Shown here: piece by piece, positions 18,301 to 25,982 of the stretch
Layout: every line of letters begins with the position of its first letter
How positions within the stretch are numbered: the first letter of the stretch is position 1
Origin: Bryobacterales bacterium
GTDB lineage: Bacteria; Acidobacteriota; Terriglobia; Bryobacterales; UBA6623
DNA: 64,000 bases
Reading direction: 5' to 3'
NCBI GenBank assembly: GCA_022824585.1
Contig: JAJDZN010000069.1
Location: forward strand, 1-64,000
Notes under the pieces: generated by a model
What the model was told of the DNA's origin: nothing
The model's database searches: none
Seen by the model: the letters and a program-made list of their open reading frames with translations, nothing else
Made by a program: the position numbers and the translations under genes

Positions 18301-18582
18301 GACCACTGCGACGCCGATCCCCTCGTCAGCCGTCGACGTGATCTTGTTGACTCCCTCGATTCCCTGAAGCGCTTCCTCGACGAGAACGCACACCGATTCC
18401 TCCACATCGGGGGGTGAGGCGCCCCGATAGGGAACCGATACCGTTACAACGTCAAGAGTGACATCGGGGAACAGGGTCGAGTTGAGACCGGCGATCGAAA
18501 GTGCGCCTGCTGCAACGATGACGAATAGCAGCAGGTTGCCGACGACGCCGTTCCGCGCGCACCATGCGACAGGGCCGTTCAC
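15382..18582 (-). CDS. RND-family efflux/export permease
   Basis: About 1066 aa, full length for the AcrB/MMPL-type superfamily, in the inner membrane and driven by proton influx. The first membrane helix (GNLLLFVIVAAGALSIAGL) is followed by a periplasmic porter domain, a bundle of helices with the family's charged pair region (VLGIVVDDAIVVAENI), a second porter domain, and a closing helix set (STCGVVALAGVVVNDSLVLVSFV). GGAGGAGC lies upstream; GTG 18582 gives better spacing than TTG 18585. No membrane-fusion or outer-membrane partner is adjacent, so partners must be encoded elsewhere. Substrate not deducible. Confidence 0.93.
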   Translation of the reverse strand: MNGPVAWCARNGVVGNLLLFVIVAAGALSIAGLNSTLFPDVTLDVVTVSVPYRGASPPDVEESVCVLVEEALQGIEGVNKITSTADEGIGVAVVEVRSGYDVDEIREEIKSKVDGIEAFPEDAGRPVVRSIPLRVEVIGVVLYGAADLPTLKRIGEQARRDLEALPEISQVEMANVPPYEISIEVSEQAMRRWGLTFDDVAAAVRRSSVDLPGGSVKTPGGEIMLRTSGRADTGVQFEALPVVRRPDGTMIRVGDVAQVVDGLEEIASSTALDGTPAVVLNVYRVGSESATDIADAVYAYVQGAAASLPDGIKMAAWQDWAYTLRSRTRLLVENALSGLLLVFVVLALFMRLRLALWVAIGIPVSFMGAFALMPALDVTINMISLLAFILVLGIVVDDAIVVAENIDSKQAKLKHGVTGAIEGTREVCVPVVFGVLTTMVSFAPMFFVPGTQGKLMVAIPLIVIPVLFFSLVESIFVLPGHLAHRQSDDEGSRGFVVRAWDGLSDRFSMSLEWIARELYRPVLRGALHWRYLTLAIALTCMALTGAFVASGRIKVILLPTDESDKVVAFVTMPQEAPVDATRAAVGRVEQAAFALREEIAREEGSDQFRHILSSIGEQPYQLVLGGPTARINPPKGEHLAEVNIELKRAETRTVRAEEIARRLREKIGRIPGASELSITHALFGGGKAIDIQFNGADLEEMQAAVNKTKERLEQYPGVFDVTDTSRGAKPEIQLSLAPEGETMGLSLIEIGRQVRQGFFGEEVQRIQRGREDVRVMVRYPETERRSVGDLEGMRFRVPGGDEVPFSTVAEATLGRGPASITRVDRNRSINVLAAVDASVTTSQQVLADLETSFLPALLENHDSVRYAFLGDQAELIEATEALAAALAIALCVMFVTLAVPLKSYVAPVIVLSAVPFGAVGAIWGHVIMGIPLTFISTCGVVALAGVVVNDSLVLVSFVQDHAGRMASRFEAVRIAGESRFRAIILTSLTTTAGVSPLMFESDLQAQFLIPMAVALAYGVLFATLVTLLLVPALYLILDDFRLAVQWCLHGNADRDPNSGSSRTVPE

Positions 18583-18585
18583 CAA

Positions 18586-18984
18586 GCTCCTCCGCTAGCT
18601 GTCGGCGCGGGCCTCATTCGCCGCATGCCTCGGAAACGGACTCGCAGGGCCGGGCGCGGGGAGAGCGTCTGCCGATCCCGATCGAATGCGGCGGGATCTC
18701 GTCCATTCGTTCTGCGCTTGTTGCCACGCTTCGCAACCGAAGGCAGCTTTCGTGACGGCTGCGATTCCGCTCGATCATCGCCGTTAGCCGAGAATATCAC
18801 GGCGCACCTGCGAGGACGCACGGGCCCCCTCCCCGCTCGACCGCGCCCTGCGTGAGCGCTGCCAAGGCTCGACGTACTGGATCACATGCACGCTGGGCCT
18901 AGCTCGGACCTCTTTCAGAGCAAGGTCAGCCGCTTCGACTCGCTCGAGCCGCACTCAAGCAGGGGCTTGGCGCACTACGATTCC
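18586..18984. other. Intergenic region, no gene seen
   Basis: About 400 bases between the RND gene and the secreted barrel protein, both minus strand. Apart from the RND ribosome-binding site near its left edge, no supported feature was found. Confidence 0.6.
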
Positions 18985-20199
18985 CTATCTTTTCCTGCCC
19001 TTCCCAGAGGTAGATGGCGGCCGCCTCAACACGATCCTCGCAATCCCCTCCAGCATGGCCCGGAAGTACGCCCGATGCCTCGTGTCGGCAGGCCATGAGT
19101 CCTCGAACACCGCGCTTTCCGCCAACTCGTAGTCGAACGGGAACCGATTCGCCGTCAAGGCCGGCACGAAACTCCATCCGGCCGCCCCTTCCAGAAATGC
19201 TTGCGCAATCGACGCCTCGCGTGCCAGCTCGGCATTGGTCGCGGCCAAGCCATTGCTGTCACTCACCATCAACACCGGCCGCCCGTATTGCTTGAATTGC
19301 TTGGAACGCGCCAGCTTCTCCGAAGGCGTGCGGCCATCGCCCTGCAGCAGGACTAGATCGCACAGGCGCGCGAGTGACATCGGGTAGAGCATCCCGGAAC
19401 CGCTGGAAGCGCCGATCGGCAGGCTGAACGAGGCGCGCTGAAACTGCTCGCGAACGGCGCGGATCAAATACTCCACGTAGCGCGGGACGAAGCGGCGATG
19501 GTCCCAGCGACCCTCGGGCTCGTCCCATGCGTCGGCGACATCGACGATGACGTTGCGGGCGTCGCGTTCGATCAGGTGCCGGGCGACGTTGCCAGCAGCG
19601 GCAACGATTGCCTCGGGAGACTCCAGAACCTCGTCTTGGTCTTGCTGAAACAGCACCAAGCACACGATCAGGCCGCGTTGGTCGGCCGCCTCGAGCAGCT
19701 TGTCCAGCCGAGCCATCCACTCTGGCTTCAACGACCCATCGGGATTGTAGGCGCTGACCAAGGCTCCGGCCTTTTCCCCGAGATCGGCGCTCACGCCCCT
19801 CTGAACGCCGTTGGACTCGCCCTCGTAGCGGGGATTTCCGCCTTGCAGGCCCACCACGATGCCGGCCACGCCATGCTGCTTGTAGACATCTAGGCGCTCG
19901 ATCACGCGATCGGTGTTCGCGCCAGGATCGAAGGGCCGCTCGTTGAGCCACTCGTCGTCGAAGATGGCCTGGCTCACGCGAACCAGCGCGAGGCTGCCCC
20001 TGACCTTTCCCCGAAAGCGACCGCCCGCATACGTCGGGCTCCAGTCTGAAGACGGGCCGCCGCGCACGTAGAAGCGATCCGCTCCATAGCGCGGCCCGAG
20101 CATGGACCCCGTGGCGATTTCGATCGCAGCCGCGGGCACAGCGAACAGCAAGAGCAGTCCGGCCAGCACCGGACAGCTGAAGTACGACGTCAGCCTCAT
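18985..20199 (-). CDS. Secreted TIM-barrel-like protein, putative glycoside hydrolase relative
   Basis: 404 aa from MRLTSYF, where a signal peptide begins (LLLLFAVPAAA). The mature part looks like a glycosidase-type (beta/alpha)8 barrel: LALVRVSQAIFDDEW, DKLLEAADQRGLIVCLVLF, NVIVDVADAWDEPEG and RPVLMVSDSNGLAATN resemble successive strands, and YLIRAVREQFQ a helix. The position of the usual NEP acid/base reads ADAWDEPEG, so catalysis is plausible but unproven. A -10-like TACTAT lies at 20235-20230, giving a short leader without a ribosome-binding site. It diverges from the isomerase at 20357, and the pair may share a regulatory region. Confidence 0.7.
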   Translation of the reverse strand: MRLTSYFSCPVLAGLLLLFAVPAAAIEIATGSMLGPRYGADRFYVRGGPSSDWSPTYAGGRFRGKVRGSLALVRVSQAIFDDEWLNERPFDPGANTDRVIERLDVYKQHGVAGIVVGLQGGNPRYEGESNGVQRGVSADLGEKAGALVSAYNPDGSLKPEWMARLDKLLEAADQRGLIVCLVLFQQDQDEVLESPEAIVAAAGNVARHLIERDARNVIVDVADAWDEPEGRWDHRRFVPRYVEYLIRAVREQFQRASFSLPIGASSGSGMLYPMSLARLCDLVLLQGDGRTPSEKLARSKQFKQYGRPVLMVSDSNGLAATNAELAREASIAQAFLEGAAGWSFVPALTANRFPFDYELAESAVFEDSWPADTRHRAYFRAMLEGIARIVLRRPPSTSGKGRKR

Positions 20200-20356
20200 G
20201 CCGATTCGGGAAGAACTAGAGACTTGGTGATAGTAGCACGGAGATAGCGCCCTGGCTGAGCGTGAAGGCAGCTGGGTCGGAGCGGGCAAGCCGGGACAGC
20301 GGTTTGCTAAACTTCGATTTCTCTCGTTCCCATCACTAAGGAGACTCTCAGACTTC

Positions 20357-21349
20357 ATGGCTAGACCCGTCACCCTGTTCACCGGCCAATGGGCCGACCT
20401 TCCGCTCGAGGTGCTCGCGCGGAAGGCGAAGTCATGGGGCTACGATGGCCTCGAACTCGCATGCTGGGGCGACCACATGGACGTCTCCAAGGCTGCTACG
20501 GACCTAGACTACTGCGCCAAGCAGAAGGCCATCCTCGAGGACAACGACCTGCAATTGTTCGCGATCTCGAACCACTTGGCGGGACAGCTCGTATGCGACC
20601 CCAACGACGACGCGCGCTCCGACCTGTTCGCTCCGGACGAGGTTGCGGGCGATCCCGAAGGCAAGCGCCAATGGGCGGTGCAGGCAATGAAAGACACGGC
20701 GCGATCGGCCAGCAACCTGGGGCTCAAGGTCGCCAACGGCTTCACGGGTTCGTCGATCTGGCACATGCTGTACAGCTTCCCGCCGGTGTCCGACGAGATG
20801 ATCGATGCCGGGTTCGCCCACTTCGCCGAAATGTTCAACCCGATCCTAGACGTCTTCGACGAAGTCGGCGTCCGATTCGGCCTGGAAGTGCATCCGACCG
20901 AGATCGCCTTCGACATCTACACGGCCCACCGCGCCTTGGAGGCAGTCGGCCATCGGGAGGCGTTCGGCTTCAATTTCGATCCCAGCCACCTGCACTGGCA
21001 GCAGGTGGATCCGGTGATCTTCATCCGCGAGTTCAAGGACCGGATCTACCACGTCCACATGAAGGACGCGGCGCTGCAGCTCGACGGCAAGTCCGGCATC
21101 CTGGCGTCGCACTTGAATTTCGGCCACCAAGACCGCGGCTGGGACTTCCGATCGCTCGGCCGGGGCGGGGTCGACTTTGAGGAGATCATCCGCGCGCTGA
21201 ACCACATCGGCTACGACGGGCCCCTTTCCATCGAGTGGGAGGACAGCGGCATGGAGCGGGAGGCGGGCGCAGCTGAGGCCTGCGAGTTCACCAAGAGCGT
21301 CGACTTCCAGCCATCCTCGGTCGCCTTCGACGCCGCATTCGAAGAGTAG
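20357..21349 (+). CDS. Sugar phosphate isomerase/epimerase (xylose isomerase-like TIM barrel)
   Basis: 330-aa TIM barrel of the AP-endonuclease-2/xylose-isomerase-like family. Metal-binding positions are visible in order: [13 protein letters not shown] (Glu and His), [11 protein letters not shown] (Asp and His), [11 protein letters not shown] (His) and LSIEWEDSG (Glu). Such enzymes isomerise or dehydrate sugars and inositols in the cytoplasm; the exact substrate is unknown. AAGGAG lies 13 nt before the ATG, rather far. It is followed after 30 bp by a small membrane protein and a sodium:solute symporter on the same strand, suggesting uptake and catabolism of one compound by one operon. Confidence 0.88.
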   Translation: MARPVTLFTGQWADLPLEVLARKAKSWGYDGLELACWGDHMDVSKAATDLDYCAKQKAILEDNDLQLFAISNHLAGQLVCDPNDDARSDLFAPDEVAGDPEGKRQWAVQAMKDTARSASNLGLKVANGFTGSSIWHMLYSFPPVSDEMIDAGFAHFAEMFNPILDVFDEVGVRFGLEVHPTEIAFDIYTAHRALEAVGHREAFGFNFDPSHLHWQQVDPVIFIREFKDRIYHVHMKDAALQLDGKSGILASHLNFGHQDRGWDFRSLGRGGVDFEEIIRALNHIGYDGPLSIEWEDSGMEREAGAAEACEFTKSVDFQPSSVAFDAAFEE

Positions 21350-21379
21350 GCAGCGCCACAGGCGGGACCGACAGCGCCA

Positions 21380-21613
21380 ATGCCGAATAGCGAAACGGGC
21401 GGCCCTGATTCGAGGCCCGCTCGCCGAGAAGCCTTGGAAGCCGGGCTGCTTTGGGCGTTGGCCCTTGTCACGACCGTGGGTCTGTCGTCCTGGCTGGGAT
21501 CTGCGGACCCCGGCTCGGTCGCGGGCGTGCCACGCTGGGCAGCCTACGGCGTGTTCGGCCCTTGGCTGCTGTTCTTCTTTCTACACCTCCACTTCTGCCG
21601 CAGGCGCAGCTGA
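21380..21613 (+). CDS. Small two-helix membrane protein, possible symporter accessory subunit
   Basis: 77 aa with two hydrophobic segments (LLWALALVTTVGLSSWL and WAAYGVFGPWLLFFFLHLHF) and a basic C-terminal tail. It lies 23 bp upstream of a sodium:solute symporter gene. Small proteins of this architecture (YhdT/DUF997-like) commonly precede PanF-type symporters, so an accessory role is inferred from position and topology rather than sequence identity. No ribosome-binding site is obvious. Alternatively it may be an unrelated short membrane protein. Confidence 0.6.
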   Translation: MPNSETGGPDSRPARREALEAGLLWALALVTTVGLSSWLGSADPGSVAGVPRWAAYGVFGPWLLFFFLHLHFCRRRS

Positions 21614-21636
21614 AGCGGAATCCGGGCGGACAACCG

Positions 21637-23127
21637 ATGTACGAGGCAGCGCCGTCAGCGCGGGTCGCCTTTGCGGTCTACATCGTGCTGACCTTCCTGC
21701 TGGCCTATCTCGCCCGCCGCCAGTCAAGCGGGAGCGGCTTCCTGCGCGAGTTCTTCGTCGGGGGCCGCACGATCGGGCCTTGGGTGCTGGGCCTGACGTG
21801 GATCGCTACGTCGGCCAGCGGCGGGACATTCATTGGGACCCCTTCTCTCGGCCACGCCTACGGCTGGTCGGTGATGCTGTGGATTTCCGGCTACATTGTG
21901 GTTGCCACGACCGGGTTCGGCTTGCTCGGCAGGCGCATCGCCGAACTGGGCGAGAGAACAGGGGCGCTGACCTTCCCGGACCTGTTACGCGACCGTTTCC
22001 GCAGCAAAGCGATCGGGGCGATCTCCGGTGTCGCCATGCTAATCCTGCACACGAGCTTCATCGTCGCTCAGTACATCGCCGGGGCCCGCGTTCTGGAAGC
22101 GGCGCTGGGCGTGCCTTACGCCTGGGGCGTGGCCAGCTTCGCAGTAGTCGTAGGTCTGTACACGGCGTACGGCGGATTCCGGGCGGTCGCCTGGACAGAC
22201 AGCTTTCAAGCCATCGTCATGCTTGTCGGAGTCCTGCTGACGGTCGGATTCGGGCTCTACAAGATCGGAGGCATGCAGGCCGTCTACGATGGCCTGGCGG
22301 CACAGTCACCGGACTTGCTCACTCCGCAAGGACCCGATGCGTTCCTGCCCCTGTCTGCGGCGATTTCGTTCTTCTTCGTGTGGCCGCTGGCGGTGGCTGG
22401 CCAACCCTCGCTGATCACGAGATTCCTCGCGTGCAAGGACACGGCATCCCTGCGCAGGGCGTCGTTGCTGATTGGCTGCTACATCCTGCTGCTGTATCCA
22501 GCGGTGATCTTCGTAGGCATCCTGGGCCGAGTCCTAGTGCCGGAACTCGCGGCGAGCGACCACGCCATGCCTGCGACGATCGTCGCCGCAGTGCCATCGG
22601 CGCTCGCGGGCCTGGTGCTGGCCGCACCGCTGGCGGCCATCATGTCCACGATCAGTTCGTTCCTGCTGGTAGCCGCAGGCGCCGTGGCGCGTGATCTCTA
22701 TCAGCGCAATGCGCGTACACCAGTCAGCGAGGAGCGCGCCAAGCGTGCCACGCATCTCTCTATCGCGCTCACCGGAGTCGTGGCGGGGGTGTTCGCGCTT
22801 AGCCCGCCAGACTACCTGCAGTACATCGTGGTCTTCTCCGGGACAGGCCTAGCGGCTACTTTCCTGTTCCCCACCCTGCTGGCGGTGTACTGGCCGCGCA
22901 TGAACCGCCCGGGCTGCATCGCCGGAATCTTGGCGGGCTTCCTCTCATTCTTGTTGCAATACGCGCTGTTCGGCACAAGGAGCTTTCTTGGACTGGACCC
23001 TTTTGTTTGGTCGTTGGCCGCCAGCGCCGCGGCGTGCGTCCTAGGCTCGAGGGCCAGCCCACCAGATCCTGCCGAATTCTTGTCGAAGTACTTCTCCAAC
23101 GACGAAATCGCAAACCTTGGAACGTAG
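21637..23127 (+). CDS. Sodium:solute symporter (SSS family)
   Basis: 496 aa with about 12-13 membrane helices. Diagnostic stretches are FFVGGRTIGPWVLGLTWIATSASGGTFIG (helices 1-2, where sodium is bound in the family), the YTAYGGFRAVAWTDSFQAIVML segment (the SSS signature), and APLAAIMSTISSFLLVAAGAVARDLY (the second sodium-site helix). The start at 21637 was preferred because it begins just before the first helix; the longer open frame overlaps the upstream gene out of phase. Likely imports an organic solute handled by the upstream isomerase/epimerase; the solute is not identifiable. A small stem (23130-23145) follows the stop. Confidence 0.92.
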   Translation: MYEAAPSARVAFAVYIVLTFLLAYLARRQSSGSGFLREFFVGGRTIGPWVLGLTWIATSASGGTFIGTPSLGHAYGWSVMLWISGYIVVATTGFGLLGRRIAELGERTGALTFPDLLRDRFRSKAIGAISGVAMLILHTSFIVAQYIAGARVLEAALGVPYAWGVASFAVVVGLYTAYGGFRAVAWTDSFQAIVMLVGVLLTVGFGLYKIGGMQAVYDGLAAQSPDLLTPQGPDAFLPLSAAISFFFVWPLAVAGQPSLITRFLACKDTASLRRASLLIGCYILLLYPAVIFVGILGRVLVPELAASDHAMPATIVAAVPSALAGLVLAAPLAAIMSTISSFLLVAAGAVARDLYQRNARTPVSEERAKRATHLSIALTGVVAGVFALSPPDYLQYIVVFSGTGLAATFLFPTLLAVYWPRMNRPGCIAGILAGFLSFLLQYALFGTRSFLGLDPFVWSLAASAAACVLGSRASPPDPAEFLSKYFSNDEIANLGT

Positions 23128-23300
23128 CGGCGACGCTATCGTCGCGTGCGGGCAGGACCCGGCTGGCGTGCCTAATATTGCCCGCTAACAGTAGCGCCGC
23201 CACAAGCGAAGTGCCGAGGCCCGCATCTATACGCGATCTTCTTCAACGGCACGCCACCGACCGTCAGGTGTCTCAGTTTGCGGGCAACTCAGCATTCCGC

Positions 23301-23687
23301 TCATGCCACCTCGATGTCGGTAAGCGCGAAGTCGTTTCCCTTGAATAGCAGCGGCTCGCCAGTCGACTTCGACGGCGCATACGCGAAACGATCCCCGTAG
23401 TTGAGCGCTGTTGGGTGGTTTCCCTTGCCAAAGCGCCGCCAGACCTGCCGCGTTGCACTGGCATGCGCCGACGTCACGGGCACGAACTCGACTTCCGCAC
23501 GCTCCAGCAATCCATCAAGCTCGTGACCCGCTGCAGGTCCGTCTCTGCCTTCGACCACGATCACCGCCTCGAGCAAGTTTGCCGCGGAATTGCGCCGGGG
23601 CCACGCATATGTGATCGCGTCCGCAAAGCGAATCGCATCCGGCTCCCCGAGCAGAACAGCAAGGACAGCCGAGGTGTCGATGATCAG
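23301..23687 (-). CDS. vapC: VapC-family PIN-domain toxin (vapBC pair 2), apparent CTG start
   Basis: 128 aa. The N terminus reads (CTG)-IIDTSAVLAVLLGEPDA, the classic first strand of a PIN domain with Asp4. Later landmarks are the AANLLEAVIVVEGR helix, ALNYGDRFAYAPSK (Asp) and EPLLFKGNDF (Asp). No ATG, GTG or TTG exists in frame at the conserved N terminus; the only codon in the right place is CTG at 23687-23685, which overlaps the antitoxin stop as CTGA, analogous to the usual ATGA coupling. A start at the internal TTG 23576 would remove the catalytic first strand. Ribonuclease toxin controlled by the upstream antitoxin. Confidence 0.8.
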   Translation of the reverse strand: MIIDTSAVLAVLLGEPDAIRFADAITYAWPRRNSAANLLEAVIVVEGRDGPAAGHELDGLLERAEVEFVPVTSAHASATRQVWRRFGKGNHPTALNYGDRFAYAPSKSTGEPLLFKGNDFALTDIEVA

Positions 23688-23941
23688 CTTGGCAGCCCGC
23701 GCTCGTCGTAGAGCACGTCGCCATGTTCCACGGAGGAAGGCCCGGGCTCCAAGAGGCTGGCACAGCGCTGTCCAATCGAGACGAGCTCGCGCGCCAACTC
23801 CTCGGAATCGCGTCTGCGCCTCTCGCGTTCCAAGCGTTCGCGCAGCGCGACGGTGATCGCTCCGGTCATGGTTTCGCCCGTCAATCGCGCCAGTTCGCGG
23901 GCCAGCGTGCAGGTCTCGTCGTTCTTGATACTGAGGCTCAT
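23684..23941 (-). CDS. vapB: VapB-type antitoxin (pair 2)
   Basis: 85 aa from MSLSIKND. The opening residues and the LARELARLTGETMTGAITVALRERL stretch match PSK-type VapB transcription-factor antitoxins, with a charged ERERRRRDSEEL linker and a C-terminal EHGDVLYDERGLPS tail that would wrap the toxin. The start at 23941 was chosen by the family N terminus. No ribosome-binding site is visible. The stop codon overlaps the vapC start. Confidence 0.8.
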   Translation of the reverse strand: MSLSIKNDETCTLARELARLTGETMTGAITVALRERLERERRRRDSEELARELVSIGQRCASLLEPGPSSVEHGDVLYDERGLPS

Positions 23942-24052
23942 TAGCGTTCCGTGGGTAGAAACGCCCACAGTGTTCTTACCAGACTCGACGTCTTGATCAA
24001 TCGCAAGGATTGGCCGGCAAGCTCATGGCCGATCATTCCCATGCCGGGGCTG

Positions 24053-25354
24053 CTAAAGTTCCAACTTCCACGGCTCGCGATAGTCGCTCCGCAGATAGGT
24101 CTGGGCTTCCTTGTTCTCGGTCGTCTCGTTGACCGGGTCCCAGTCGACCCGCTGCCGGCTGCGCAATGAGACGTTGCCGAGCAACGCCATGGCGGTCGAT
24201 TTATGCCCGATCTCGATGTCGCAGACGGGTCGAGTTCGGTTGCGGACGGCGGCGATGAAGTCGCGCCAGTGGTCGTCGGTACTGTGGTTTGCCGACTCAC
24301 CGCGCGCCGCTTCCATGCGCTGTTCTACCCGCGGCTCGGGCTCGCGGTAGCGGCGTACTTCAGGCGCGATCTCCCAATAGCCGCGATTGACATACATGGT
24401 GCCCTCGGTGCCGTGGAACTGGATGCCGTAGCCCGGCTGGCCGCCGCTGAACGCGTTCGCGACTCGGTTCTCGTACGTACAGACAAACGTTGGGAACTCG
24501 TAGGTGGCCTGTATCGTGTCCGGTGTCTCGCGGTTGTCGGTCAACGCGTACTTGCCGCCGTAGGTGCTAATCGACCGCGGGCCCGGCTCGGCCATGGCCC
24601 ACAGCACGATGTCGAGCAGGTGGATGCCCCAGTCGGTCATCATGCCGCCGGCGTAGTCCCAGAACCAGCGGAAGTGGGCGTACTGGTAGGGGTTGACGCC
24701 GAACCGGTTCTTGTTGAAGGGGCGTTCCGGGGCGGGCCCGAGCCACATGTCCCAATCCAGGTCCGCCGGCGGATCGGTGTCGGGCGGCACGCCGATCCCC
24801 TCGGGGAAGAGATTGGAGTAGTTCCACGTGCGCACGAAGCTGATCGTGCCCAAGCGCCCGCCCTGCACGATGTCCTTGGCTTCCGCGAAGTGCTTGCCCG
24901 AGCGCTGCTGCGTGCCCACCTGCACGACGCGGTCGTACTTGCGGGCCGCCTTGACCATCATCTGGCCCTCGTGGACGGTCACCGAGACCGGCTTTTCGAC
25001 GTAGACGTCCTTGCCCGCCTTGCACGCCTCCACGCTCATGTAGGCGTGCCAGTGGTCGGGCGTGGCGATCAGGACCGCATCGATGTCCTTGTCTGCGATC
25101 AGATCCCGGAAGTCCGGGTAGATCTTGGCGTCTGGCACCATCTTGAGGGTCTCTTCAAGGTTCGGCTTGAACACCTCGCTGAGGGCGACGACCTGGATGT
25201 CGTCCGTGAGCCTGAGCACGCTGCGCAAGTTGTTGCGGCCGCGACGGCCACAACCGATCACGCCCAGCCGGATCTTGTCACCGTCGTTATCCCCGCGAGC
25301 GGCTCCGCTAGCGGCAAGCGCGGCCGAGGCCGCGACGAAAGTTCTGCGTTTCAT
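24053..25354 (-). CDS. Exported Gfo/Idh/MocA-family oxidoreductase (Tat signal)
   Basis: 433 aa from MKRRTF, with AAGGAA just upstream. The N terminus (KRRTFVAASAALAASGAARG) reads as a twin-arginine signal. The mature protein begins with a Rossmann fold (IRLGVIGCGRRGRNNLRSV), then VLIATPDHWHAYMSVEACKAGKDVYVEKPVSVTVHEG, carrying the family's EKP motif, and a C-terminal domain with GGMMTDWGIHLLDIVLWAM (His-containing). Members bind NAD(P) tightly, and Tat export would carry the folded holoenzyme to the periplasm, as in glucose-fructose oxidoreductase. Substrate unknown, probably a sugar or glycoside. It diverges from receptor 2. Confidence 0.92.
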   Translation of the reverse strand: MKRRTFVAASAALAASGAARGDNDGDKIRLGVIGCGRRGRNNLRSVLRLTDDIQVVALSEVFKPNLEETLKMVPDAKIYPDFRDLIADKDIDAVLIATPDHWHAYMSVEACKAGKDVYVEKPVSVTVHEGQMMVKAARKYDRVVQVGTQQRSGKHFAEAKDIVQGGRLGTISFVRTWNYSNLFPEGIGVPPDTDPPADLDWDMWLGPAPERPFNKNRFGVNPYQYAHFRWFWDYAGGMMTDWGIHLLDIVLWAMAEPGPRSISTYGGKYALTDNRETPDTIQATYEFPTFVCTYENRVANAFSGGQPGYGIQFHGTEGTMYVNRGYWEIAPEVRRYREPEPRVEQRMEAARGESANHSTDDHWRDFIAAVRNRTRPVCDIEIGHKSTAMALLGNVSLRSRQRVDWDPVNETTENKEAQTYLRSDYREPWKLEL

Positions 25355-25982
25355 GAGAGTTCCTTGCGGTATCGCCGTAGCAAGGGCAGAGCCCCACGTC
25401 CCCGCCATGCCCGGTTTTCACTATCTTCGCACCGTTCGCACCGACACTGGCGCTGCTGTGCTCAGCCGGGTCGAGTGACCTGCGGCTGAGACTCCCCCGG
25501 GCGACTCGACCCCACGTAGGCGGAAGCAGGCTGGAGCCCGGGACGGGGCAGCTGGGTCGACTCGCACGTTAGGGCCTTGGGGGCCTGCCACGGCTGTACC
25601 GAGGACGGCGAGCCGGACAGTCTTCGCTCTGCCCCCTCTGCCCGACGCCTGCCGCCCTTCCGGAACTTCAGGGGCAGGTCCGCGAAACCCGCAGCGGCTC
25701 GCCCGGGAATGTGCGCATCCTTCGATTGCCACTGACACCCAGCCCGCTCCGAACCAAGCTGCCCTCGCGAATGCTCTCAAGGGCCTGGGCGGCATAGATT
25801 GCCCATCTTTGGCATGGATTTGCCGATTTTGGGAATTAACGGCAGAAATCCGGCCCGCTCTGCGCTGGGATCGTACTAGGATCAGGACGACCCGAACGGC
25901 CCGGTTGCAACTGAGGGGTCGGCGGGGGCCGGCAGAGCGGTGCCCGCGAACGACCGGGATGCCAGAAAAGGGGGTATGTCGT
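25355..25982. other. Divergent intergenic region
   Basis: About 630 bases between the minus-strand oxidoreductase and plus-strand receptor 2, presumably holding both promoters. An imperfect inverted repeat (GATTTGCCG at 25817-25825 against CGGCAGAAATC at 25840-25850) might be an operator. No coding frame is supported; longer open frames here are shadows. Confidence 0.5.
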
